Source: Myxococcales bacterium (GTDB taxonomy: Bacteria; Myxococcota_A; Polyangia; Polyangiales; Polyangiaceae). Taken from it: DNA of 64,000 bases. The stretch is taken from positions 148,687-212,686 of the forward strand of contig JADKKK010000012.1 in assembly GCA_016720545.1 (NCBI GenBank), read 5' to 3'. The notes beneath the pieces are model-generated. The model did not search any database and had not been told where the DNA came from. It worked only from the letters and a program-made list of their open reading frames with translations. Positions 7,802 through 17,918 of this stretch are shown piece by piece (the first letter of the stretch is position 1; every line of letters begins with the position of its first letter). A program made the position numbers and the translations under genes.

Positions 7802-8814
7802 CCCAGCAGATGAAGGAGCGCCTCCGCGCCGTCGGGCGCTGGATCCTCTACCCGACCTTCTTTCTGGTCGCGTTTCTCGTGTTCCTGTCGTGGACGTTCC
7901 CGTACGACAAGCTGAAGGAGCGCCTCGTCTTCACGTTCAATGCGCAGCAGCGCGCGTCGAGCTCGCAGCAAGAGCTGCAGATCGACTCTCTCGACTCGCA
8001 CTTCGTCACGGGCGTGCGGGCCACTGGCGTCCACCTGCTGATGCCGCCGGTCGAGCCGGGCAAGCCGCCGGTCGAGCTCAAGCTCGACGAGGCGCGTGCG
8101 CGCGTTTCGCTGCTCTCGCTCCTCTTCGGCAACAAGGACGTCACCTTCACCCTCAAGGCGTTCGAGGGCCAGATCGAGGGTGAGTTCATCGACAAGGGCA
8201 AGGAGCGCATCATCCGGGTCGAGTTCGACTCGGTCGACGTCGGCAAGATCGACATGCTGAGCCAGCAATTGGGCGTCCCCATGGAGGGAAAGCTCTTCGG
8301 GAAGGTCGACCTGCGCCTCCCCGAGGGCAAGGCCTCGAAGGGCTCCGGCGTCGTCAACCTCGAGATCCGCGACCTCTCAGTCGGCGACGGCAAGGCCAAG
8401 ATCAAGGGGCTCCTCGAGCTGCCGAAGCTCACGGTGGGCGCTCTGCGGTTCGAGGCCGAGGCGAAAGAGGGAGTCCTCAAGGTCAGCAAGTTCGGCGCCG
8501 CTGGAAAGGATCTCGAGCTCTCGGGCGACGGTCGCATCCAAATGCGCGAGCTCGCGAACGACTCGGGCCTCGATCTCGCGGTGCGCTTCAAGGTGAACGA
8601 CGGCTTCCGTGGGAAGAACGACAAGACGAAGAGCATCTTCGGCGCCCCGGGGTCGAACATCCCCCCGCTCTTCGAGCTCGATCCGACCGTCAAGCGGGCC
8701 AAGACCCCGGACGGTTTCTATGCGTTCCAGGTGAAGGGGCAGCTCGGCAAGCCCCAGTTCTTGCCGGCCGCCGGCCTCGGCGGCCTCGGCACGTCACGCG
8801 GAGGCTCTCCATGA
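7798..8814 (+). CDS. gspN: Type II secretion protein GspN
   Basis: 338 residues. One N-terminal membrane helix (ILYPTFFLVAFLVFLSWTF, residues about 16-34) precedes a long beta-rich periplasmic domain with PYDKLKERLVFTFNAQQ, ARARVSLLSLLFGNKDVTF and repeated GKAKIKGLLELPKL/ELSGDGRIQM segments, as in the T2SSN family of delta-type proteobacteria. It closes the gsp operon after gspM. Translation probably depends on coupling from the preceding mini-ORF, since its ATG overlaps that stop. The stop overlaps the next gene (ATGA). Confidence 0.85.
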   Translation: MTQQMKERLRAVGRWILYPTFFLVAFLVFLSWTFPYDKLKERLVFTFNAQQRASSSQQELQIDSLDSHFVTGVRATGVHLLMPPVEPGKPPVELKLDEARARVSLLSLLFGNKDVTFTLKAFEGQIEGEFIDKGKERIIRVEFDSVDVGKIDMLSQQLGVPMEGKLFGKVDLRLPEGKASKGSGVVNLEIRDLSVGDGKAKIKGLLELPKLTVGALRFEAEAKEGVLKVSKFGAAGKDLELSGDGRIQMRELANDSGLDLAVRFKVNDGFRGKNDKTKSIFGAPGSNIPPLFELDPTVKRAKTPDGFYAFQVKGQLGKPQFLPAAGLGGLGTSRGGSP

Positions 8815-9641
8815 GCGTCGTCACCACGAAGAAGGGTGGCCTGCTGGTCGGTGTCATCCATTTGGCCGCGCTGCCCGGCAGCCCGGGCGCCTCGCGCCCG
8901 CTCCGCGACATCGTCGCCGAGTGTGTGCAGTCTGCACGCGTCCTCGCGGCAGAGGGCTTCGACCTCTGCATGGTCGAGAACTACGGCGACGTGCCGTTCT
9001 TTCGCGGCGCCGTCCCTCCGGTGACGACGGCGGCGATGACCCTCTGCGCCGCCGCCGTGCGCGACGCGGCCCCCGGGCTGCCCCTCGGCGTGAACGTGCT
9101 GCGTAACGACGCGCTCACGGCGCTCTCGATCGCCCATGTCGTCGGCGCCGCGTGCGTTCGGGTCAACGTGCTGACCGGGGCGCGCGTCACGGATCAAGGC
9201 GTCATCGAGGGGGCCGCGGCCGAGCTGCTCCGCGCGCGGGCCTCGCTGGGGGCCGGCGGCGTCGCCATCTGGGCCGACGTCGACGTGAAGCACTCGTCCG
9301 CGCTGGCACCGCAGACGCTCGCGCAGGAGACCAGCGATCTCGTGGTCCGTGCGCTCGCCGACGCCGTCCTCGTGACGGGGCCTGGCACCGGACTCGCGGC
9401 CGACACGGCCAAGCTCCGCGAGGTGTCCCTCGCCACGCGGGCCTCTGCGCGGCCAGGCGTTCGGGTGCCGGTGCTCGTCGCCAGCGGCGCCACCGTCGCG
9501 TCGCTCCCGACCCTCGCGGAGCACGCCGACGGCGTGATCGTGGGCAGCGCCCTGCGGGCCGACGGCCACGCGGGCGGACCCATCGACGCCGGCGCCGCGG
9601 CCACCTTCGCCGCGGCGTTTCGCCGGGCGTTTCCTCGCTAG
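8811..9641 (+). CDS. BtpA/SgcQ family TIM-barrel protein
   Basis: 276 residues with the BtpA signature: GVIHLAALPGSP at the N-terminus, FDLCMVENYGDVPFF (about residue 47), PLGVNVLRNDA (about 85), ADVDVKHSSAL (about 160), VLVTGPGTG, and a C-terminal VIVGSALRADG phosphate-binding-like loop. BtpA was named for a factor needed for stability of photosystem I proteins in cyanobacteria; the biochemical activity of the wider family is not settled. Its start overlaps the gspN stop, so it is the last gene of the gsp transcription unit, but no link to secretion is known. Confidence 0.85.
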   Translation: MSVVTTKKGGLLVGVIHLAALPGSPGASRPLRDIVAECVQSARVLAAEGFDLCMVENYGDVPFFRGAVPPVTTAAMTLCAAAVRDAAPGLPLGVNVLRNDALTALSIAHVVGAACVRVNVLTGARVTDQGVIEGAAAELLRARASLGAGGVAIWADVDVKHSSALAPQTLAQETSDLVVRALADAVLVTGPGTGLAADTAKLREVSLATRASARPGVRVPVLVASGATVASLPTLAEHADGVIVGSALRADGHAGGPIDAGAAATFAAAFRRAFPR

Positions 9642-9663
9642 CCGCTGCGGGGTCAAGCGCCGC

Positions 9664-11118
9664 TCAGAGCTTGTCGAGGACCAGCGCGGCGATGAGGGTG
9701 CCTGTCGCGATGAAGGCGACCACGACGGCCCCCACCACGAGGCCCAGCGTGCGGTTGGCTGCCGCGGAGCCTGCCGGTGCGAGCGCCGTGTTGTCGGGCT
9801 CGAGGGCGGCGAGCCCGCCCAGCTCGGGTCCGTGCGGCGCGGCGGGCGTGCTGGGGGCAGGCGAGGGGGGCAGGCTCGGGATCAGCGGCGCCGCGGTCGA
9901 GTTGTGCGCGGGGATCGCGCCCAGGGCCTCCGAGATGCTCGCGGCTATCTGCGAGGGCGCGGGGATGCTCGAGTAGGTCGGGGGCAGGCGGATCGTGCCG
10001 CCGAGGCCGCTCGAGCGCGCCGCGGCGGTCGCGCCGAGGCCTGCGTCGAACGCGAGCATCTGGGTCCGCTCGTCCAGGTCCTCCGGCGGAACGGTGTCGC
10101 GGTAGGCCGCCGCGACGACGTCCGGGCTCACGCCGTCGAGCGCGGCCATGGCGGCGACCGCGCTCGCGAATCGCGACCCCAGGCGCTCGGCGATGAAGGG
10201 GGCGATGAACGCCGCGACGTCGCGCGCGGAGGCCGACAGGCCCGAGAGCCCCATCGCCTGCTCCAGCGCGCGCGCGAGGGCGGCGGTCGTCGAAAAACGT
10301 CGGTCGCGGTCGTGGCTGAGGGCTTGCCCGACCACCGCGCGGACCGGCTCCGGCACGTGCGCCGGGAGCTCGGCCGGGCGCTCCCCGCGAACGAGGCGCT
10401 GGAGGGCTGCCACGTCGCTGCCTCCGTCGAAAGGCCCGCGTCCGGCGAAGAGCTCGTAGAGGACGGCGCCGAGCGCCCAGACGTCGACGCGCCGATCGAC
10501 GGGGCGGCCGAGGGCCTGTTCCGGGGCCATGTAGCGGACCTTGCCCTTCAGGTCTCCGGCGCGGGTCTCTTCGGCGAGGCGATCGCGGGCCTTCGCGATC
10601 CCGAAGTCGATGACCGCGGCGGACCCATTGCTGCGGATGAGGATGTTCTGCGGAGAGACGTCACGGTGCACGACGTGGAGCGGCTCGCCCCCGCTCGCGA
10701 GCTCGTGCGCCGCGTGGAGCCCGGACGCCGCGTCCGCCACGAGTCGCAGGGCGACGCTGATCGGGATCGCCAGGTTCGCCTTGCGGGTGACGTCGGAGAG
10801 CCGCGCGAGCGACTCGCCGTCGATGTACTCCATGACGATGTACGGGTCTTCGGTGGACGTCCCGGTCTCGAGGATGCTCGCGACGTTGGCGTGCTGGATC
10901 CCCAGGGCGATGCGCGCCTCGTCGACGAACATCTCCTGAAACTCGGTGTCGAGCGCGTACTGCGGGAGCAACAGCTTCACCACGACGAGCGGTTCGGCGT
11001 GCGACCCCGCCCTACGCGCGAGCCACACGATCGCCATGCCGCCCTGCGCGAGCGGGCATAAAAGCTCGTAGTTGCCGAGCCGTAGGCCTGGCTTGACGAC
11101 GCGCGGGGAGGGACGCAC
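9664..11118 (-). CDS. Membrane-anchored Ser/Thr protein kinase
   Basis: 484 residues from a GTG start. N-terminal kinase domain (about 17-300): Gly loop LAQGGMAIVWLA, catalytic Lys48 in VVVKLL, Asp153 in HRDVSPQN, DFG at 171-173, APE at 198-200. The catalytic-loop Lys of canonical HRDLKPEN is Ser here, which is common in myxobacterial kinases. A Pro/Ala/Ser linker (about 330-455) leads to a single C-terminal membrane helix (LGLVVGAVVVAFIATGTLI), so the kinase faces the cytoplasm with almost no external domain. Convergent with the btpA-like gene, 22 bp apart. Confidence 0.93.
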   Translation of the reverse strand: MRPSPRVVKPGLRLGNYELLCPLAQGGMAIVWLARRAGSHAEPLVVVKLLLPQYALDTEFQEMFVDEARIALGIQHANVASILETGTSTEDPYIVMEYIDGESLARLSDVTRKANLAIPISVALRLVADAASGLHAAHELASGGEPLHVVHRDVSPQNILIRSNGSAAVIDFGIAKARDRLAEETRAGDLKGKVRYMAPEQALGRPVDRRVDVWALGAVLYELFAGRGPFDGGSDVAALQRLVRGERPAELPAHVPEPVRAVVGQALSHDRDRRFSTTAALARALEQAMGLSGLSASARDVAAFIAPFIAERLGSRFASAVAAMAALDGVSPDVVAAAYRDTVPPEDLDERTQMLAFDAGLGATAAARSSGLGGTIRLPPTYSSIPAPSQIAASISEALGAIPAHNSTAAPLIPSLPPSPAPSTPAAPHGPELGGLAALEPDNTALAPAGSAAANRTLGLVVGAVVVAFIATGTLIAALVLDKL

Positions 11119-11256
11119 CAGGATGGGCGATTATTGCGCAACTGCGCCCGGCCGCGGGCGAAATACGCCTCGACGCCCCATCGGGCCAACGGACGACGCC
11201 CCGCTCGAGGCGCGGATCGGGCTTCTCACGGGCACGACATCGTCTACTCTCGACGA

Positions 11257-12312
11257 GTGGAAGCGTCTCACCGCTCGCTCTTCGCGGTCCGCGTCGTACG
11301 CCCGTACCAGACGGAGGACGAGTTCCTTCGTGAGGAGGCCTTCGCCCTCACCGCGGCGTCCATCGTGCTCGTTGGCGCGGGACCCCGCACCGACGGCGTG
11401 ATCCTTCGGTTCGAAGTCGTGCTCGAGTCCGGGGCGATCATGCTCCGGGGCGAGGGGCGGGTCGCCGGGTACGTCCCCACACCGCTCGGGGAAGGGCTAC
11501 TGCTCCGCTTCACGCGCCTCGATCCTCGCTCCAAAGCGCTCGTCGACCGCGCTGCGCCGCGGTCCGCGAACGACCAGGCCGTGATCATCAGCCCCCTGTC
11601 GATCCCGCCGCCACCTGCGGCGCCCTCTTCACGGCCTGCCAGCGTGCCTCCGTTTCCGACGCGCGACCCGGCCGAGGCGCCCGCTTCGGTGGCGCCGACC
11701 GCCGAGGTCCGGCCTTTGGAGAGCACGCCGGCCGAGTCGGACCCTCGGGAGAGCGTGCTCCCGTCCGACCGTCCGACCACCGAACCCTCGTTTGCGGAGG
11801 GCGCGCCTGGGTCCGACCGTCTGACCATCGAGTCCTCCCCACGGGAGTGTGTGCCTCCGTCCGACCGTCCGACCAGCGAGCTCTTGGAGAGGGCGCCGCC
11901 GCCCCGGAGCGTGGCCCCGCCGAGCGTGTCGCCGTCCCGGAGCATGGCGGCGACCGCGGAGAGCGTCGCGCCGCCCCCCGAGAGCGCGCCTTCGCGGAGC
12001 GCGGCGCCGCCCGCGCCCGCCGTGTTTCCGGGCGACGAGCCCTCGCGCGTCGAGGCGCAGCCCTCGCCCGCCGACGCCTCGCCCGTGGAGGCCGCGTCGG
12101 ACGCGCCCGCGGTGTCGCCCTTGGAGCCGCCCCCCGAGGCCGCCTCACGCGCCGCGGACACCTCGCCCCCGCGCGCGCCTGGCGTCCGCTCGACCCGGCC
12201 CGCGGACGAGCGCACGGCCGCCCTCGACAGGCTCCGCGCGCGGCTGCGCGGGGCAGGCGCTGCCGAGCGCCTCGCGCAGCTCGGCATCCAGGTCCCCGCC
12301 ACGAAGCGCTGA
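11257..12312 (+). CDS. PilZ-like domain protein with Pro/Ser/Glu-rich tail
   Basis: A GTG at 11257 is chosen because homology-like sequence starts there (EASHRSLFAVRVVRPYQTED); the frame is open further upstream. Residues 1-110 resemble a myxobacterial PilZ variant: FEVVLESGAIMLRGEGRV, then GEGLLLRFTRLDPRSKALVDR, where the RF.RLDP..KALVDR ending is typical. The c-di-GMP-binding RxxxR motif is not clear. The tail (about 130-310) is low complexity with imperfect repeats of a PSDRPT unit, followed by a short conserved-looking C-terminus (LDRLRARLRGAGAAERL). Cytoplasmic scaffold or c-di-GMP effector by inference. Confidence 0.65.
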   Translation: MEASHRSLFAVRVVRPYQTEDEFLREEAFALTAASIVLVGAGPRTDGVILRFEVVLESGAIMLRGEGRVAGYVPTPLGEGLLLRFTRLDPRSKALVDRAAPRSANDQAVIISPLSIPPPPAAPSSRPASVPPFPTRDPAEAPASVAPTAEVRPLESTPAESDPRESVLPSDRPTTEPSFAEGAPGSDRLTIESSPRECVPPSDRPTSELLERAPPPRSVAPPSVSPSRSMAATAESVAPPPESAPSRSAAPPAPAVFPGDEPSRVEAQPSPADASPVEAASDAPAVSPLEPPPEAASRAADTSPPRAPGVRSTRPADERTAALDRLRARLRGAGAAERLAQLGIQVPATKR

Positions 12313-12443
12313 GCCTGCGGTGGCTCGGCCGAGAGTTGGGCACCCTAGGCGTCCCAGACGTGCCCGGAGACATGCGCGCGCGGGACCGGCTCGTGCTCGC
12401 GCGAGCCCGGCGGACCGCCGCGGGCGCGTGGTAGTGTCACCCC

Positions 12444-13778
12444 ATGGCCGAGATCGCCCCGCTCACACCCCTCTGCTACGACCGCCGCGCGCCGCTCGAG
12501 CGCCTGGTCGCGCCGCCCTACGACGTCATCTCTCCGGAGGGGCGTGAGGCGCTCGCCGCGCAGGATCCGAACAACGTCGTGCACCTGATCCTGCCGGAGG
12601 GCGAGGGGGACACTCGCTACGGCCACGCCGCCACGCACCTCGCGGAAATGCGCGCGACCGGCGCGCTGGTGCGGGACGAGGAGCCTGGGTACTTCCGCTA
12701 TGATCAGACCTTTCGTCCCCCGGGGGCGCCGGCGGGCGCGCCGACGCTGACGCGCACCGGCTTCCTCGCCGCGGTGCGGCTCTCGCCGTTCTCCGACCGC
12801 GTCGTGCTGCCCCACGAGCGCACACTGTCCGGGCCGAAGGTCGATCGGCTCAAGCTCTTCCGCGCCACGCGCACGAACCTGAGCCCCGGGTTCATGCTCT
12901 ACCGCGATCCCGAGCGCGCGCTCGACGAGCACCTCGCCCAGGCCCGCCCGCTCGCGGAGCTCACCACCGATGATGGCGTGGTGCACCGGCTCTCCAAGAT
13001 CACAGGCCCGTCGGCGCTCCGCGCGATCACGAGGCAGGTCGCGCAGAGCTCGCTCCTCATCGCAGACGGCCACCATCGCTACGAGACGGCCGTCGCCTAC
13101 GCGGCCGAGATCGCGAGCCAGAACCCAGGTGCGCCGGACCGCGCCGAGTTCCGCTACTTCATGGCCTTCCTCGCGAACGGCGACGACCCGAACCTCGTCG
13201 TATTCCCCACGCACCGCCACGCGCACGATCTGTCGGGCTTCTCCTTCGACGCGCTGCTCGCGGGGGCCGGGACGCGCGGGCTGTTCGACGTGACCGTGTT
13301 GGGGGTCGGGGCTACCGCCGACTCGCTGCTCGCGCGCCTGACGCACGCCGGCGAGCGCGCGCCGAGCTTCGTGGCGTGCGCGCCCGACGGCCGCGCCGCG
13401 CTGCTCTCCCTCCGACCCACCGCAGACCTCGCCGACCACCCGACCCTCGGCGCGCAGGTCGAGCCCTTGCGCCGCTCGGATGTGGCGCTCCTCCACGGCG
13501 CGATCCTGGAGGACCTGTGCGGGATCACGAAGGAGGCGCAGGCGGCGAAGACCAACCTCTACTACGTGCAAGACGCCGGGCAGGCCCTCGCCGAGGTGCG
13601 CGGCGGCCGCGGCGACGTCCTCTTCCTCATGAACGCGACGCCCACCCGGGTCGTGCGCGAGATCGCCGAGGCCGGGGAGGTCATGCCGCAGAAGAGCACC
13701 TTCTTCTACCCGAAGGTCCTCACCGGCCTCACGATCCACACCCTCGAGCCCGGGCGCACGGTCGCGGCCATGCCCTGA
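12444..13778 (+). CDS. DUF1015 family protein
   Basis: 444 residues beginning at ATG 12444. The DUF1015 signature is clear: RLVAPPYDVISPEGREAL (about 20-37), an HLILPEG segment, LPHERTLSGPKVDRLKLFRA (about 128-147), and LIADGHHRYETAVAYA (about 208-223). The family is widespread and probably an enzyme, but no reaction is established that I can name with confidence; members often sit beside serine or one-carbon metabolism genes, which is not the case here. Full length, no defects seen. Confidence 0.85.
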   Translation: MAEIAPLTPLCYDRRAPLERLVAPPYDVISPEGREALAAQDPNNVVHLILPEGEGDTRYGHAATHLAEMRATGALVRDEEPGYFRYDQTFRPPGAPAGAPTLTRTGFLAAVRLSPFSDRVVLPHERTLSGPKVDRLKLFRATRTNLSPGFMLYRDPERALDEHLAQARPLAELTTDDGVVHRLSKITGPSALRAITRQVAQSSLLIADGHHRYETAVAYAAEIASQNPGAPDRAEFRYFMAFLANGDDPNLVVFPTHRHAHDLSGFSFDALLAGAGTRGLFDVTVLGVGATADSLLARLTHAGERAPSFVACAPDGRAALLSLRPTADLADHPTLGAQVEPLRRSDVALLHGAILEDLCGITKEAQAAKTNLYYVQDAGQALAEVRGGRGDVLFLMNATPTRVVREIAEAGEVMPQKSTFFYPKVLTGLTIHTLEPGRTVAAMP

Positions 13779-13914
13779 GGCTGAGCCTTCGGAGCGCGGC
13801 GAGCGCGTCACCGCGACTCCCGCCACACCCGGTCTTCGGCGATCGGCGCGAGCATTTTTCGAGCGGGTCCTTACGTTCCTCGGGTCCGCGCCGAGCGCTC
13901 AGGCAACCCTTGGA

Positions 13915-13945
13915 TTCCCTTGATCTCCCGTTGGGATCAAGGGAA
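13915..13945. promoter_or_regulatory. Perfect 11-bp inverted repeat upstream of lon
   Basis: TTCCCTTGATC, nine bases, GATCAAGGGAA. It sits 61 bp before the lon ATG. The inner CTTGATC-N9-GATCAAG resembles the layout of heat-shock operators (CIRCE has arms of 9 with an N9 spacer; the HspR box is CTTGAGT-N7-ACTCAAG). Read as RNA it would also form a hairpin, but the nearest T run (13957-13962) is 11 bases downstream, so a terminator for the preceding gene is less likely. Confidence 0.6.
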
Positions 13946-14006
13946 CATCGAGCCCGCTTTTTTATTCATCACGGCGGCCGGTGCTGCCCGGAAGGTCACC
14001 CACATC

Positions 14007-16442
<2,436 letters not shown>

Positions 16443-16462
16443 CCGCCGCCCTTCCCACGCCC

Positions 16463-16494
16463 CCGGCGCTCCTCGTTCACGCGGGGGGCGCCGG
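16463..16494 (+). terminator. Candidate terminator hairpin after lon
   Basis: CCGGCGCTCC pairs with GGGGCGCCGG (ten pairs with one G-U) across a 12-base loop. It is located 21 bp after the lon stop and followed shortly by TTTG. The T tract is short, so termination may be weak or factor-dependent. Confidence 0.4.
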
Positions 16495-16527
16495 CGCGCG
16501 TTTGTCGACGTGACGCTCGAGTAATAT

Positions 16528-16540
16528 GTGTAAAGTACAC
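16528..16540. promoter_or_regulatory. GTGTA-AAG-TACAC palindrome upstream of hom
   Basis: A perfect 5-bp inverted repeat with a three-base centre lies 53 bp before the hom ATG. It overlaps an AT-rich stretch (TAATAT at 16522-16527) that could be a -10 element. Plausible operator site; the regulator is unknown. Confidence 0.35.
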
Positions 16541-16593
16541 GTGGGGCGGAGATCCGCCAGTGGGCGCGCCCGCGTCTGGTAGCGTACGGTCTC

Positions 16594-17895
16594 ATGACGA
16601 CAGGCGTGGGCATGCTCGGGTGCGGGACGGTGGGCGGTGGTGTGGCGCGCTTGCTCGAGGAGCGCGCGACGGAGCTCGCGGCGCGGGCAGGCGGGCCGCT
16701 GCGGCTCGCCGCGGTGGCGGTGCGCGATCTAACCAAGGCGCGGGGGCCCGGGCTCGCCGGCGCGCGCCTCACGGCCTCGCCGGCAGAGGTCGTCCGGGAT
16801 CCGGAGGTCCAGATCGTGGTCGAGCTCATGGGCGGCGCCGAGCCCGCGCGCGCGCTCGTGCTCGAGGCTCTCGCCGCGGGCAAGGCCGTCATCACCGCGA
16901 ACAAGCTGCTCCTCGCGCACCACGGCCCGGAGCTCTTCGCGCGCGCGCGCGAGGTCGGCGTGGACCTCGCGTTCGAGGGCGCGGTGGGGGGCGGCATCCC
17001 GGTCGTCCGCACGCTCCGCGACGCCCTCGCGTCTGACCGCGTGCGGCGGCTCTCGGGCATCCTGAACGGCACCTCGAACTACGTGCTCACCCGCATGCAA
17101 CGCGAGGGGCTCTCGTTCGACGAGGTGCTGGGCGCCGCGCAGCGCCTCGGGTATGCCGAGGCCGAGCCCTCGCTCGACGTCGACGGGCACGACGCCGCGC
17201 ACAAGCTCGTGGTCCTCGCGGCGCTCGCCTTCGGCGCGGACCTGCCGCCGGGTGATGTGCCTACCTCGGGCCTGCGTGCGCTCGGGCCCATCGATCACGC
17301 CGCGGCGGAGCGCTTCGGCTACGTCATCAAGCCCCTCGCGGTCGCGGAGGCCTGCGACGACGCGGCGATCGCCATGCGCGTGGGCCCCACGCTCGTCCCG
17401 CGCGAGGGCCTCCTCGCGGGAGTGGGCGGCGTGCTCAACGCGGTGCTGGTGGAGGGCGAGGCCCTCGGGCCTTGCCTGCTGTCGGGCCCGGGCGCAGGTG
17501 CCGGGCCGACCGCCGTGAGCGTCGTGGCGGATCTGCTCGACGTGGCCGCAGCGCGCAAGATCGGCGCGGCCGGGCGCCTCACCGCGGCGGTTCGCACCGC
17601 GCCCGCTCGGGTGCGCGATCCGGGGCTCGCGCACGCCCCGTTCTACCTCCGCTTCGTCGTGCGCGACGAGCCCGGCGTCCTCGGCTGCATCACGACGTCG
17701 CTCGGGCGCGCGGGAGTCTCCATTCGTGAGCTGTTCCAGCAGGCGCAGCGCCCCGTCGACGGGGCCGAGCCCCCGGTCGACGTCGTGATGCTCACGCACC
17801 CAGCAACGCATGCGCGCCTCGCCTCCGCCGTGCGAGAGCTCGACGGCGAGGGCTTCGCGGTCGAGCCGGCGCGCGTGCTCCCGGTCGCGCCGTAG
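16594..17895 (+). CDS. hom: Homoserine dehydrogenase
   Basis: 433 residues. Rossmann motif GMLGCGTVGGGV at the N-terminus; ITANKLLLAHHGPEL near residue 107; the conserved homoserine dehydrogenase segment FEGAVGGGIPVVRTLRD, then LSGILNGTSNYVLTRM and AEAEPSLDVDGHDAAHKL with the catalytic Asp and Lys region. The last 85 residues form an ACT domain (YLRFVVRDEPGVLGCITTSLGRAGVSI), the usual threonine-feedback module. It reduces aspartate semialdehyde to homoserine with NAD(P)H in Thr/Met/Ile synthesis. Stands alone, with a probable promoter and palindrome upstream; convergent with pncB. Confidence 0.95.
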   Translation: MTTGVGMLGCGTVGGGVARLLEERATELAARAGGPLRLAAVAVRDLTKARGPGLAGARLTASPAEVVRDPEVQIVVELMGGAEPARALVLEALAAGKAVITANKLLLAHHGPELFARAREVGVDLAFEGAVGGGIPVVRTLRDALASDRVRRLSGILNGTSNYVLTRMQREGLSFDEVLGAAQRLGYAEAEPSLDVDGHDAAHKLVVLAALAFGADLPPGDVPTSGLRALGPIDHAAAERFGYVIKPLAVAEACDDAAIAMRVGPTLVPREGLLAGVGGVLNAVLVEGEALGPCLLSGPGAGAGPTAVSVVADLLDVAAARKIGAAGRLTAAVRTAPARVRDPGLAHAPFYLRFVVRDEPGVLGCITTSLGRAGVSIRELFQQAQRPVDGAEPPVDVVMLTHPATHARLASAVRELDGEGFAVEPARVLPVAP

Positions 17896-17918
17896 CGCGT
17901 CGACGACACCGCGCAGGC

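Noticed and set aside
13920..14006. Extra N-terminal codons of Lon (start at 13920)
   Set aside because: They are encoded by the operator palindrome and T-run region and do not resemble Lon; ATG 14007 is close to the conserved start.
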